A DNA stretch of 49,832 nucleotides from JAKFFN01 sp036675025 (GCA_036675025.1 JAKFFN010000319.1:1-49832); one strand, 5' to 3'. Numbered from the stretch's first letter, positions 1-9,105 are shown. Numbers and translations: made by a program. The notes: a model not told the origin generated them from the letters alone.

Positions 1-1
1 C

Positions 2-1426
2 GGCAAGGGCCTATGGTGCTACTATGGTCGCACCACCGGCCATGGCCATGCCGATCGGCTAAACTATGGCTTGTACGCCTTCGGCATCGACATGACGCCC
101 GACCTGGGTTACCCGGAATACGCCAATGCAACATGGCACCCGCGCCTGGCTTGGAATGACAATACGATAAGCCATAACACGGTGATTGTAGACAAGGCGC
201 CGCAGCGGGAAAACTGGACCGGTTATCCCCGGTTTTACACCAGCTCGCCGGGCTTCGGCGCTGTTGAAATTGAAAGCCGCAATGTCTACACGCAGACCAG
301 CGAGTACGCCCGAACCATGGCGCTTATCCAGGCACCGGACGGCACCAATGCCTACGCCGTCGACATCTTCCGCGTAACCGGCGGTGCAGACCACCTGCTG
401 AGTTTTCATGGCCCGCCGGGCGTGGTGAGCGCGAACGGCCTGCCCCTCTCAACGCAGTTAACAGGTACCTACGCCGGAGAAAACGTGGCCTACGGTAACA
501 GCTCCAGCGCCTACCCGCTTGGCTACTCCTATCTGAAGAACGTGCAATGGAACCGGCAGCCGCCGTTGCAGTTCTGGCTCGATTGGAAAGCTGAAGCCGG
601 CTACCGCGGCGTTAAATCGACCGACAACATCCACCTGAGAATGCACATGCTCAGCCAGCTCGATGACGTGGCACTGGCAGATGGCGTGCCCGCGCAGAAC
701 AAGCCCGGCAACCCGGAAAAAATCCGCTACGCCCTGCTTCATCGCGGAGGAAAAGGCGCGCCCTCTCTCGATACACAGTTTGTTTCGGTGCTGGAACCAT
801 GGAAAGACCTGACATTTCTTACGAGCCTTGCGCGTATACCGGCTTCCGATCCGGAGGCGACGGACGTTGTGGTCCTGCGCATTGGCGTGTCGGGCGGGTA
901 CATGGATTACATCATCAGTAATCCTCAACGGCGTACGGTCCAGGTACCCAACGGACCAACTACAGACGGTGCGTTTGCCTGGCTGCGCGTTAAAGACGGC
1001 CGCATGATAAAAGGCAGCCTTACTCGCGGAACCGTCCTTAGCTACAACGGCCGCACACTGGAGGGGCCCGGCGAGATCAGTGGCCAGCTCATCGGTTTTA
1101 CCAAAGATATCAAGGCACCCGCCGCGGCGTGGCTGCAGGTAACGCAGGGCGATGCGAGCCAGATTGAGGGTTCGCAGATCATCTTCCAGAACGACCGTGT
1201 CCGCAACGCCTGTTACGACATCGAGAAGGTGGAACAGGCCAACACCGTCTGGAAGGTTTCATGCGGTCCCGCCAGCTTCGTGCGCGGGTTCGTGAACAGC
1301 GCGGACTACAGTAAGGGCTTTGTGTACAACATAACCGAGGGTAACACGTTCTACGTACCTGTGACAACCACGTACACAGAGCCAGCCGCGGACGTGCCGG
1401 AATGGCAACCCTACCAAGTTCATTGA
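2..1426 (+). CDS. Heparinase II/III-type polysaccharide lyase, C-terminal part (5' end outside window)
   Basis: The reading frame is open from the first complete codon (base 2), so the gene begins upstream of the window. The first visible residues contain GHGHADRLN (bases 38-64) followed by YGLYAFG. This Gly-His-rich, Asn-containing stretch is typical of the catalytic region of heparinase II/III-like and alginate-lyase-like enzymes, which cleave uronic-acid-containing polysaccharides by beta-elimination. The rest is beta-rich sequence with NDNTISHNTVIVD near the start, matching the usual C-terminal beta-sandwich that helps bind substrate. The N-terminal alpha/alpha-toroid and any signal peptide are not in view. 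A secreted M14 peptidase follows 59 bases later on the same strand and may be co-transcribed. The family call is fairly secure; the substrate (heparin-like, alginate or other) cannot be told from this fragment. Confidence 0.75.
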   Translation, partial: GKGLWCYYGRTTGHGHADRLNYGLYAFGIDMTPDLGYPEYANATWHPRLAWNDNTISHNTVIVDKAPQRENWTGYPRFYTSSPGFGAVEIESRNVYTQTSEYARTMALIQAPDGTNAYAVDIFRVTGGADHLLSFHGPPGVVSANGLPLSTQLTGTYAGENVAYGNSSSAYPLGYSYLKNVQWNRQPPLQFWLDWKAEAGYRGVKSTDNIHLRMHMLSQLDDVALADGVPAQNKPGNPEKIRYALLHRGGKGAPSLDTQFVSVLEPWKDLTFLTSLARIPASDPEATDVVVLRIGVSGGYMDYIISNPQRRTVQVPNGPTTDGAFAWLRVKDGRMIKGSLTRGTVLSYNGRTLEGPGEISGQLIGFTKDIKAPAAAWLQVTQGDASQIEGSQIIFQNDRVRNACYDIEKVEQANTVWKVSCGPASFVRGFVNSADYSKGFVYNITEGNTFYVPVTTTYTEPAADVPEWQPYQVH

Positions 1427-1485
1427 CGAGGCACTGCAGAAATAGCCTCTGCACTTGTTTCAGTTAGCAATGCAGGAGGATGTCA

Positions 1486-2892
1486 ATGCGGCAGGGCTAC
1501 AGACGGGCGAAGTGGTTACAAGTTTCACTGCTGGGCGCCATTGTCCTCGGGCTGACCGGGGAAGCGTTAGCCGACGACTGTGAAGCTCACCTGGGAGTGG
1601 TGCGTCATGTGCACCGGATGCCCTTTGATTCACCACCGATGCTGCCAGTCGACCCCGGGAGCGATATCCCGAACCGTCTGCCCGCCGGATCAGGCGCCAT
1701 GAAAACGACGTCAGTTATACAGGGCATAACTTTCGACTCAGACTACGATAACGGCAGTTTGTATTCCGTTTCTTCTCCTGCGACAGATACCTTTAACCTT
1801 GGGCTTTTTGTCGAAGATAGTATCGAAGGGCTGGGCACACGTAAGTACCAGTTCCGGTTCAAAATGTCCGGCGTAGCCGGCCGAACGATTACCCTTAATA
1901 TTGACCACAGCCAGAATCCGTATCCGTTTCTTTCAATAAACGGCGGACTTTCGTGGCGCAGACTGACCCCCGCCGAAGCCCCGAATTCTACCCGGCTCGT
2001 GCTGACATTTCCTTTGCAGCAGAACGAAGCGGAACTCGCGTTTTTTGAGCCATTGGGATACGGTGAAATCCATGACCGCGTAAACGCGCTCGCGATGGCC
2101 GGCGAAGGCGCCACGACAGAGGTGTTGGGGCTTAGCCACCAGGGGCGGCAACAATGGCTGGTAACAGTTACGGATCCCGCTTTTCCAGATTCCACCAAGA
2201 AGCGTGTGTGGGTGCATGCCCGTGCCCACGCGGGAGAAGTCACCAGCAGCCACGTGATGCTGGGATTTCTTGACCAGGTGACAACAGATAGCGATCTCGG
2301 GCGACATCTGCGGCGCAACTGCATCTTTCACATTCTGCCCTGCCTGAACGTTGATGGCACCTACCTTGGGCTTACCCGGTGGGACAGCCAGGGCATCGAT
2401 CCCGAACGCCAATGGGGCAATCCTTCGCGGATTCCGGAGGTTGCAAACATCCGGGCCCGGGTCGACCAGTACATGTCGACTCCAAATCCTATCAGCGTTT
2501 GTCTCAACCTGCACAGCACCGTCGGCAATTATACAGACACGTTTTTCTTCAAACACATCCGCCCAAGTGTAACCCAGAACTTTGAGACGATACAGCAGCG
2601 ATACATCAACGCATTTGATAATGCCACACCGCTATTCAATAACCTGTCCGCACAAACCAGCCAGCTTAACTCCGCCATTTTTATCGAATCCTACCTGTGG
2701 AACAACTGGCAGGAACTGGTGATGGCAATGACTCACGAAGGTCACTACTTCCGGCGGATAACCGACAATGCCTACATTACCGGTGCGGACTATCAGCAAC
2801 TGGGCAGGGCACAGGCCACCGCGCTTGATGAGTACTTCAATCTACCCTCGTTATCGGGTGTAACGGACTGGCTGAAATACACGGCTCATTAG
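1486..2892 (+). CDS. Secreted M14 zinc carboxypeptidase, cytosolic-carboxypeptidase (CCP)-like
   Basis: A 468-residue protein. AGGAGG at 1474-1479 abuts an ATG at 1480 but lies 6 bases before the ATG at 1486, so 1486 is preferred. The N-terminus is a signal peptide (basic MRQGYRR, a hydrophobic stretch, then ALA before DDC). Residues about 60-190 form a beta-sandwich like the N-domain that precedes the catalytic domain in CCP-type M14 peptidases (key piece PFLSINGGLSWRRL). The catalytic domain carries HAGE (His248, Glu251; HxxE zinc ligands), a later His343 in LNLHST as likely third ligand, and THEGHYF with Glu418 as candidate catalytic base. The expected activity is removal of C-terminal residues from peptides. 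CCP-like enzymes are usually cytoplasmic, so the export signal is notable. The substrate is unknown. Confidence 0.8.
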   Translation: MRQGYRRAKWLQVSLLGAIVLGLTGEALADDCEAHLGVVRHVHRMPFDSPPMLPVDPGSDIPNRLPAGSGAMKTTSVIQGITFDSDYDNGSLYSVSSPATDTFNLGLFVEDSIEGLGTRKYQFRFKMSGVAGRTITLNIDHSQNPYPFLSINGGLSWRRLTPAEAPNSTRLVLTFPLQQNEAELAFFEPLGYGEIHDRVNALAMAGEGATTEVLGLSHQGRQQWLVTVTDPAFPDSTKKRVWVHARAHAGEVTSSHVMLGFLDQVTTDSDLGRHLRRNCIFHILPCLNVDGTYLGLTRWDSQGIDPERQWGNPSRIPEVANIRARVDQYMSTPNPISVCLNLHSTVGNYTDTFFFKHIRPSVTQNFETIQQRYINAFDNATPLFNNLSAQTSQLNSAIFIESYLWNNWQELVMAMTHEGHYFRRITDNAYITGADYQQLGRAQATALDEYFNLPSLSGVTDWLKYTAH

Positions 2893-2903
2893 ACAAAAAA
2901 AAA

Positions 2904-2929
2904 CGGGCCGGGAAGTGATTCCCGGCCCG
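2904..2929 (-). terminator. Rho-independent terminator of the OmpA-like gene
   Basis: A perfect 10-bp stem, GGGCCGGGAA (2905-2914) and TTCCCGGCCC (2919-2928), has a 4-base loop. On the plus strand it is preceded by nine A (2895-2903), which becomes a U-run in minus-strand RNA. It therefore ends the minus-strand OmpA-like gene that stops at 2950. It also sits directly after the plus-strand M14 gene but lacks a T-run in that direction. Confidence 0.85.
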
Positions 2930-2949
2930 CCTCGTTGAGAGAGCTTCAA

Positions 2950-5586
2950 TCAGTAATTTTCAGGGGCGGCTGTTTCCACAACCTGCGCGCTGTAGAGGTC
3001 TGTGACGTTCTCAAACTCTACACGACGGTTACGGGCTTTGCCTGAATCCGAGCTGTTGCTGGAGATGGGGGAGCGCTCTCCGTAGCCTACAATGATGAGA
3101 CGGTTTGGATCGAGTCCGAACTGCTGCACCAGGTAGCTCTTCACGCTCCATGCCCGCTGCTCGCTCAGCGTCTGGTTATATTCCTCGCTGCCATCGGAAT
3201 CCGTATGGCCTTCCACGTTAATGATGGCCTCGGGCATTTCTTCAACAAGTGCCTGGCCTATAGCATTAAGCGTTGGGAAGCTGTCTGGCTGAATGGCATA
3301 GGAATCATACTCAAAGTGGACAGATTCCGTTACAAGTACCGGACCTGCATAGCGAGGCGCACTGGGCACGCGTTCGCGGCTGAAGACTTCCACCACTTCT
3401 TCCACCCGGGTTATTTCCTCAGGCACCGGCGGCGGCTGAAGCGGGGCCGGGCGCGGAGGTGGCGGCGGAGCTTCCTGCACCACGATAGGCGGAGGAGCCG
3501 GCGGATTGTAGACCTCGGTGACGTTGATATTTACCTGCAGGTCAGGGCGCGCCTGGCCTGGCAGCACTACTACCTCACTTGGATCATAGAATCCGTAGTC
3601 GTCATAGGAATCGGTCGGCAGGTAGTACCAGTTTGGCGGAACGACGAAGTCTGGCGGAGGAGTCCATTGAACTGGAACAACCCAGCCGCGCCGCGGGATG
3701 TAGCTCCAGCCCCAGTTGCGCAGGCGTACTGTCCATTCCGGTGAAGGCGCGGTCCATCCTGGGGGCGGCGACCATCCACCGGGCGGTACCCAGCCCTGTG
3801 GCGGATTCCAATTATTCGGCGGACGCCATCCCGGGAAGGGGACCCAGTCGCGCGGCGGACGGAAATCGTCCGGTACAGGTGTAACGCCGGGGGGCGGCGG
3901 CACGGGCGTAGGGCCGGGCGTAGGTGCGGGAGGAGGCGTAGGAGCAATGGTGATATTCTGGATATTGTTAATGATCGTCTGCTTGTCTTCCACGATGATG
4001 CGTTCAGGCGCAGGCGTTGGTGTAGGTGTGGCTCCGGCAGGCAGAATTACGATGGCACCGGACTGTGCACTGGCATCCACTTCCTGCGGATTTTCGACAA
4101 CTGTAACCTTAGGCTGAACCCAGGGCGTCAGTTCAGCTTTTGCGGGATCCCGTTGGCCCCTGCGTTCGCCCTTGTTTAATAGCAGTTCCGCAGCCCGGTT
4201 CAGGTCTTCAGGTTTGGCCTGGTCCGCGGTTACGGCTTTTTCCTCGCCCGCTTTTTCGCGGCGCTCAGCCCGGCGTTGAGCCCGTTCAGAAGCCTGCTTC
4301 TGGCGCTGCTCCAGGCTTTGTGGCGTCGGCTGAACAATGGGTGTTCCGGCCGACGGAGTGCCTGTTCCTGCTGCAGGAGTTGGGGTTCCCGTGGCAGGGG
4401 TGGCATCGGTAGATGCAGGGGTAGGTGTTGTCGGCGAAGGGCTTGCATCAGCAGGACGGCGATCGCGCAGGCGGCCCGGCATGTTTGTCGGTACGAATGG
4501 CGTCGCATCCGCACGCGGAGTTTCTCCCGGCGCGGGCGTTCCGCCAGCGGGCGTGGGAAGAATCTCCCGGTCAGCGTCCGGTGTCGGCGCTGCAGTACCG
4601 CGTGGGGTAACCGCTGGCGATGGGGAGGCATCAGGAGTAACAGTTGTGCGCGGAGTAACGTCAGGCGACGGCGAGACATCAGGAGTACCAGTTGCACGCG
4701 GTGTTACCGCGGGGGACGCATCGGGGGTAACAGCAGGCGAGGCATCAGGCGTTATCCGCGGCGTTACGGCCGGAGACGCATCAGGCGTGACCCGTGGAGT
4801 GACGGCCGGCGACGCATCAGGCGTGACCCGCGGGGTTACGGCTGCATCTGGAGTAGCTGTTCCGCCGGGGGTGCGGTCCGGCGTCTGCAGGGTCGCAGGC
4901 GTGTCTCCGGCTCTCGGGGTGATGCGCCTCGACGGCGGTCCAGCCGGGGTTCCATTGGTAGGCGGCGTTGCCGCATCGCCAGGTGGCCGACCCGTTGATG
5001 GGCTGGCGGCTGGGCTTTGGCCCGGCGTTACGCCTTCACGCTGCTGAATTTCACGGGCCCGTTCCCTGGCGCGCCGTGCGCCTTCAGTGGCTCCGCCCAC
5101 AGGGCTGCCGGCGGGCGACGGTGAAGCCTCAGTAGTTGATGGAGTTGTAACGGCGCCAGGCGATTGCTGCGCTTCCCGCTGGCGGCGATTTTTCTCGATT
5201 TCCGCAGGAGAGGCATCTTTCGGACCGCGAGGCATTACAGGCGGCAGAAACGGTGTTTTTGCAGCGTCAGCCGGGGAAGGATCAGCCTGTCCGGGTCTTA
5301 CGAGTTGATCAGTGGCGCGGTTAGGCGTTGCGCCCGGCGCGCGCTGCGGCACAGTGGGAGTATTTTCCGGGTCTGGCGTAGGATCAGGGATGGCACGCCG
5401 TTCCCGGGCCGCCGGTGTCTCGTCTTTCTCTACCCGGTTGGTCGGGCGGGCATCCTGCGGTACAACCCGCTGCACGGGCCGCTCGGCAGGCGTGGCATCG
5501 CTTTCGGCTGGCTGGCGTGGCGGCTGTGCCCATGATACCAGGGCCAGGGCCGCAAACGCGGACACCAGTGTCCATTTTCGCATCAT
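2950..5586 (-). CDS. Pro/Thr-rich cell-envelope protein with C-terminal OmpA-family peptidoglycan-binding domain
   Basis: An 878-residue protein with a signal peptide (MMRKWTLVSAFAALALVSWAQ). GGAG lies about 10 bases before the first ATG. Residues 25-470 are low-complexity Pro/Ala/Thr/Asp sequence including 12-residue repeats of the type VTPRVTPDASPA (about 245-320). A short Gln/Arg/Glu-rich segment follows (about 430-470). Residues about 575-665 are a Trp-Pro array (DWVPFPGW, NWNPPQGW, GWSPPPGW and so on). Another Pro-rich stretch leads to an OmpA C-terminal domain (about 755-865) with VHFEYDSYAIQ, NVEGHTDSDGSEEYN and SEQRAWSVKSYL, and its final Arg-rich NRRVEF. OmpA domains hold the outer membrane to peptidoglycan. 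The long disordered part may span the periplasm or reach outside. There is no visible beta-barrel. A single gene with its own terminator. Confidence 0.85.
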   Translation of the reverse strand: MMRKWTLVSAFAALALVSWAQPPRQPAESDATPAERPVQRVVPQDARPTNRVEKDETPAARERRAIPDPTPDPENTPTVPQRAPGATPNRATDQLVRPGQADPSPADAAKTPFLPPVMPRGPKDASPAEIEKNRRQREAQQSPGAVTTPSTTEASPSPAGSPVGGATEGARRARERAREIQQREGVTPGQSPAASPSTGRPPGDAATPPTNGTPAGPPSRRITPRAGDTPATLQTPDRTPGGTATPDAAVTPRVTPDASPAVTPRVTPDASPAVTPRITPDASPAVTPDASPAVTPRATGTPDVSPSPDVTPRTTVTPDASPSPAVTPRGTAAPTPDADREILPTPAGGTPAPGETPRADATPFVPTNMPGRLRDRRPADASPSPTTPTPASTDATPATGTPTPAAGTGTPSAGTPIVQPTPQSLEQRQKQASERAQRRAERREKAGEEKAVTADQAKPEDLNRAAELLLNKGERRGQRDPAKAELTPWVQPKVTVVENPQEVDASAQSGAIVILPAGATPTPTPAPERIIVEDKQTIINNIQNITIAPTPPPAPTPGPTPVPPPPGVTPVPDDFRPPRDWVPFPGWRPPNNWNPPQGWVPPGGWSPPPGWTAPSPEWTVRLRNWGWSYIPRRGWVVPVQWTPPPDFVVPPNWYYLPTDSYDDYGFYDPSEVVVLPGQARPDLQVNINVTEVYNPPAPPPIVVQEAPPPPPRPAPLQPPPVPEEITRVEEVVEVFSRERVPSAPRYAGPVLVTESVHFEYDSYAIQPDSFPTLNAIGQALVEEMPEAIINVEGHTDSDGSEEYNQTLSEQRAWSVKSYLVQQFGLDPNRLIIVGYGERSPISSNSSDSGKARNRRVEFENVTDLYSAQVVETAAPENY
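4706..4850 (-). repeat. In-gene 36-base tandem repeats coding TPDASPAVTPRV-type units
   Basis: Inside the OmpA-like gene, near-identical 36-base units (each holding gacgcatcaggcgtgaccc) follow one another and encode 12 residues per unit. Partial and diverged copies continue on both sides. Such arrays change copy number by slippage or recombination, so the length of this region may vary between strains and may be misassembled. Confidence 0.75.
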
Positions 5587-5750
5587 TCGCTGTGAACTCC
5601 TTCAACTTAATTCAAACCTGAAAGGTTCAAGCAAAAGAGACGCCATACGCGATAAAGGACCGGTTTTGACATTAAATTCCCTTGGACATCGTGTCAGCGC
5701 TGAAACATTAACTACTTATCAGGCTTACACGCTGAAAAGGAGATGCAGCC

Positions 5751-6587
5751 ATGGAAGGTTTGGACGGCGGGGTACTCATTGTTGTCATACTTTTGGGCAT
5801 CTATATGCTTTCCTGCGTTAAGATCCTGCAGGAATACGAACGCGCAGTCATCTTTCGGCTGGGCCGGCTGCTTTCTAAAAACAAGGGACCCGGCATCATC
5901 TTTGTCTTCAAGCCCATTGATACCATGCAGCGGGTGAGCCTGCGGATTATCGCGATGGACGTGCCGCCGCAGGATATTATCACCCGCGATAACGTAAGCG
6001 TGCACGTGAACGCCGTGGTGTACTTCCAGGTGGTTGAACCCAGCAAGGCTATTGTTGCGGTGGAAGATTACCTGTTTGCCACCTCGCAGATGGCGCAGAC
6101 AACCCTGCGCAGCGTGCTTGGCCAGCAGGAAATGGATGAGCTGCTGACCGAACGCGAGAAGCTGAACCTGGAGCTGCAGGCGATACTTGACCGGCAGACG
6201 GAGCCCTGGGGCGTTAAGGTTACGGCTGTTGAGATCAAGAAGGTTGATCTGCCGCAGGAAATGCAGCGGGCCATGGCACGCCAGGCTGAAGCCGAGCGCG
6301 AGCGCCGGGCTAAGATCATCGGTGCGGAAGGTGAGTACCAGAGCGCCGAAAAGCTGGTGATGGCTGCAGAGATGATGAGCAAAAGCCCGATGTCCATGCA
6401 GATGCGTTATCTACAGACCCTTGTGGAAATCTCCTCGGAGCACTCTAGCACGATCATCTTTCCCGTGCCGCTTGATCTGTTTAAAGGCATCAGTGAACTG
6501 ACGGAAAAGTTTTCGGCAAACACGCCGCCAGCGGCGGCGCCTGCAGTCGCGCGTCCCGCCCCGCAGGCTCAGCCGCCGGCACTGTAG
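5751..6587 (+). CDS. Slipin: SPFH/Band 7 (stomatin-like) membrane protein
   Basis: A 278-residue protein; AAGGAG at 5737-5742 lies 8 bases before the ATG. An N-terminal membrane segment (LIVVILLGIYMLSCVK, about 8-24) is followed by the Band 7 core: EYERAVIFRLGRL, GPGIIF, RITAM-like MDVPPQDIITRDNV and the VYFQV strand. A coiled-coil region rich in Glu, Arg and Ala (LPQEMQRAMARQAEAERERR, about 175-215) and an Ala/Pro-rich tail complete it. Slipins oligomerise in the inner membrane and scaffold lipid domains or proteases. Classical slipin operons pair with an NfeD-type partner; here the next gene is instead a small one-segment membrane protein. It is divergent from the OmpA-like gene, with 164 bases between, including TTGACA at 5666-5671 as a possible -35 without a convincing -10. 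Confidence 0.88.
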   Translation: MEGLDGGVLIVVILLGIYMLSCVKILQEYERAVIFRLGRLLSKNKGPGIIFVFKPIDTMQRVSLRIIAMDVPPQDIITRDNVSVHVNAVVYFQVVEPSKAIVAVEDYLFATSQMAQTTLRSVLGQQEMDELLTEREKLNLELQAILDRQTEPWGVKVTAVEIKKVDLPQEMQRAMARQAEAERERRAKIIGAEGEYQSAEKLVMAAEMMSKSPMSMQMRYLQTLVEISSEHSSTIIFPVPLDLFKGISELTEKFSANTPPAAAPAVARPAPQAQPPAL

Positions 6588-6638
6588 TTTTCTCTTTTCC
6601 CGGTTGATTTTTTAGAAACGAAATGCAAGCGGTTCACC

Positions 6639-6989
6639 ATGGCTATAGGTACTCTCAACGTGTTAAACAGTCGCCTGGTAAAGGGCCTGTTGGCTTTTAT
6701 TATTATCGCCGTGTTCGGCGTCTGGTTTTATCTTAACGACCAGAAGGTCCGCAAAGAAGCGTGGAAGGGCGTGGTCGCGGAGAAATGGGAAAAGAAACCC
6801 ATGCTGCGCGGCGTTAGCGTAAGCGACCAGGCAAAGCAGAACCGCCGCACGATGTATTACTGGCGGGTGACAAAAGAAGACGGCACGAACGCGGAAGTTA
6901 AAGTGCCGTTTACGCTCTATACTTCCGGCAACCCCGGCACGAGGATCGAGAAAATCTACAGCGAGCGCTACCCGCGCATCGCACAATAG
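6639..6989 (+). CDS. Small membrane-anchored protein of unknown function downstream of slipin
   Basis: A 116-residue protein that I do not recognise. One hydrophobic segment (LLAFIIIAVFGVWFYL, about 17-32) is followed by a basic, Trp- and Lys-rich soluble part with beta-like strands (GVVAEKWEKKP, MYYWRVTKEDG, VKVPFTLY). With the N-terminus inside, the soluble part would face the periplasm. It begins 51 bases after the slipin stop on the same strand, so co-transcription is likely and it may act with the slipin. No catalytic motif is visible. Confidence 0.65.
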   Translation: MAIGTLNVLNSRLVKGLLAFIIIAVFGVWFYLNDQKVRKEAWKGVVAEKWEKKPMLRGVSVSDQAKQNRRTMYYWRVTKEDGTNAEVKVPFTLYTSGNPGTRIEKIYSERYPRIAQ

Positions 6990-6992
6990 AGC

Positions 6993-8024
6993 CTAATACC
7001 AAGGCCACAACTCTACGCCGCTGTTAACTGCACTCGGTGTGAGTTTTGTGTCGGACTGCCCAAGCGCCCAGTCATAGTCGGCCTGGTCGCGCGGCTTTGC
7101 GGCTCGGCCGATATAGAACCTGGCGGGGTTGATGCCGCTGGTTGTCCCGAAGTATTCCGTACGAAAACTGATTCCAATACTACCCTGCGAGCCCCAGTAG
7201 CGAACGCCGGTAATCTGGTTTGAACTGTTTCGAACCCAGCTGACAAACAGCGGATTATGTCCGCTGCCGCTGTGGCGCCACAGTTGGATGAAATCCCCTT
7301 CCTGCGCCTCTTCAATATCCGTGATTTCGCGGCCTGCACCCCATTCCGGTATCGCACGCGCCGCCAGCTTTTCTCCGTCCGTATTGCCGTACCACAGCCG
7401 GCGAAACGTGCCCATGTTCTGTGAGTTAAGTATGTTCCCAATATAGGGGTGTGCGTAGCTGCCGTTGTAGTTGTTAAAGGCGAAGACGAAAGTCTCAAAG
7501 GCAACGCCGCTGCAGTAAGTGGTGTTGCCGGGATAGTCGGGGCATATGACAGAGCCGAGGTAGCGCACTTCTCGAGTTACGCCGTAATCACCGGACCGGC
7601 CGATGTCCCAGGAGTAAGGATAGGTGCCGTCTGTGGGATAACTTTTGTACTGCGCCACGACCGCGCGGTTGAGGCTCCACGGTGCAACGGTGGCCTTGAA
7701 ATAGTATTGCCCCGACGCATTTGCGGGAACGGGAACGGTGCAGCCAACCTGTGCACTGGAGACCGTGTAGCCGGCACCGCCATTGTCACTGATCCCGCCG
7801 GAGACTTTTTCATCGGTGTCGGCGTCGTGGAGATCCACGCGGATGACGACGCGGCGCTCGGACTCAGCCGGGGATTTGACAAACGAGGTGTTTATGACCG
7901 CAGATGCGCCGGGATTGAGAGTCTGCGGCGGGTTCAGAATACTGACAGACGCTGCTCCGTTGGCGACCGAAACACCCAATGGCACGAACAGCGAAATAGC
8001 GACAATGAGCCAGGATGATGTCAT
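6993..8024 (-). CDS. Putative secreted NlpC/P60- or CHAP-like cysteine amidase/peptidase
   Basis: A 343-residue protein from the ATG at 8022-8024, which begins a good signal peptide (MTSSWLIVAISLFVPLGVSVANGA). A longer frame to 8087 exists but adds 21 residues in front of the signal. Residues about 27-135 look like an Ig-like beta-domain (NPGASAVINTSF, VVIRVDLHDAD). The C-terminal half has TTYCSGVAFETF with Cys171 and, 85 residues on, EEAQEGDFIQLWRHSGSGHN with His256, then FVSWV and RYWGSQGS. A Cys at a helix start followed by a His on a strand is the NlpC/P60 and CHAP layout, which cut peptidoglycan peptides or amide bonds. The assignment rests on this pattern only. No clear ribosome-binding site. 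It is convergent with the small membrane-protein gene, 3 bases apart. Confidence 0.55.
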   Translation of the reverse strand: MTSSWLIVAISLFVPLGVSVANGAASVSILNPPQTLNPGASAVINTSFVKSPAESERRVVIRVDLHDADTDEKVSGGISDNGGAGYTVSSAQVGCTVPVPANASGQYYFKATVAPWSLNRAVVAQYKSYPTDGTYPYSWDIGRSGDYGVTREVRYLGSVICPDYPGNTTYCSGVAFETFVFAFNNYNGSYAHPYIGNILNSQNMGTFRRLWYGNTDGEKLAARAIPEWGAGREITDIEEAQEGDFIQLWRHSGSGHNPLFVSWVRNSSNQITGVRYWGSQGSIGISFRTEYFGTTSGINPARFYIGRAAKPRDQADYDWALGQSDTKLTPSAVNSGVELWPWY

Positions 8025-8313
8025 GCTGCTAATTACATAACTACCCGGCGGCGGAGTCAATGGAAGTTGCGTGATGCTCGTCTGCAAGACGCGGTGCAGG
8101 GGAGAGTCCGTCAGCGGGCGAACGACTAAACCCCGGGTTCTCGCCCCCCATAATAATTTTCAGCCCTGCAGGGGCCGCCCCATTCCGGCCCCGAAGCTGG
8201 CCTTTTTCTGCCCACTCATCATCACCGGCAAACTGCCCTTTTTCTCTTGTACCCCAATCGCGATTCCACCGCAATCCCATCGACTCACAAGCAAGAAAGG
8301 AACGATAGCACTC

Positions 8314-9105
8314 ATGCGGTTAAACCCAGCGGTATGCCTCGCCGGCATCTGCGCCTTCGCCATACCAGCCTCCACCCACGCGGCTCCGGCAACCTCCACA
8401 CACGCGGCCCCGGCAACCTCCGCCCCTGCGGCCCCTGCAATCTCCGCCCCTGCGGCCACAACCTCCACAACATCCGCCGCCCTCCAGATCGGCGGCCCAA
8501 AAAAACCTAACGAATACTGGGAGGCTGCAGTCGCCAGGTTCCGGAGCGAAGAAACAACCGCCCCCAAGGGCGGCACTATCCTTCTGGGCGACTCCATAAC
8601 CACGCGCTGGCCCAAGGACCTCTTCCCGGGCGACAAAGTTGTCAACCGAGGCATCGGCGGCGATCACATCGGCGGATATAATTACTACGGCCTCATCGAT
8701 CGCATGGATACCAGCGTAGAAGCGCTGAAACCGAAACGCGTGTTCCTTATGATTGGCATTAATGATATGCTCGACGTCGGCCCGCCCATGGAGAACCTCA
8801 AACTCGCCTACCCTTACATGTTAGGCCAACTCCGCAAGGCAGCCCCCGACGCAGAAATCATTGTCCAGTCCATCCTGCCCGTCAGCAAGCCCGCGTTCCA
8901 CTACATGCACGAGCCCATCAAGGAACTGAACAAAACCATCGAACAGGCAGCGAAAGAGCGCGGCATGCGCTACGTTGACCTATACAGCCGGTTCAAGGAT
9001 GAGAACGGTAAACTCCGCAAAGGCCTGGATTCCGACGGTATCCATCTTTCTCCGGAAGGCTATGAACTCTGGATCAAAGTCTTAAAAGAAGAGGGGCTGT
9101 TGTAA
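8314..9105 (+). CDS. Secreted SGNH/GDSL-type esterase
   Basis: A 263-residue protein. AGAAAGGAA at 8294-8302 and the signal peptide MRLNPAVCLAGICAFAIPAS support the ATG at 8314 rather than the longer frame. A 35-residue Ala/Pro/Thr linker with short repeats (THAAPATS, SAPAA) leads to the catalytic domain. It holds all four SGNH blocks: LLGDSITTRW (Ser94), GIGGDHIGG, MIGINDM and DSDGIHLSPEGYE (Asp241, His244). The enzyme should hydrolyse ester bonds, for example acetyl groups on carbohydrates, outside the cytoplasm. Related proteins are annotated as platelet-activating-factor acetylhydrolase-like. In this neighbourhood of sulfatases and a lyase, a carbohydrate esterase role is plausible but unproven. 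Confidence 0.85.
   Translation: MRLNPAVCLAGICAFAIPASTHAAPATSTHAAPATSAPAAPAISAPAATTSTTSAALQIGGPKKPNEYWEAAVARFRSEETTAPKGGTILLGDSITTRWPKDLFPGDKVVNRGIGGDHIGGYNYYGLIDRMDTSVEALKPKRVFLMIGINDMLDVGPPMENLKLAYPYMLGQLRKAAPDAEIIVQSILPVSKPAFHYMHEPIKELNKTIEQAAKERGMRYVDLYSRFKDENGKLRKGLDSDGIHLSPEGYELWIKVLKEEGLL

Noticed and set aside
4276..4998. A 240-codon plus-strand frame rich in Arg and Ser, opposite the OmpA-like repeats
   Set aside because: It is the complement of Pro/Thr/Ala codons in a repetitive region and has no independent signals.
8071..8313. N-terminal extension of the SGNH esterase
   Set aside because: The downstream ATG at 8314 has a ribosome-binding site and begins a clear signal peptide; the extension has no such features and overlaps the divergent gene's upstream region.
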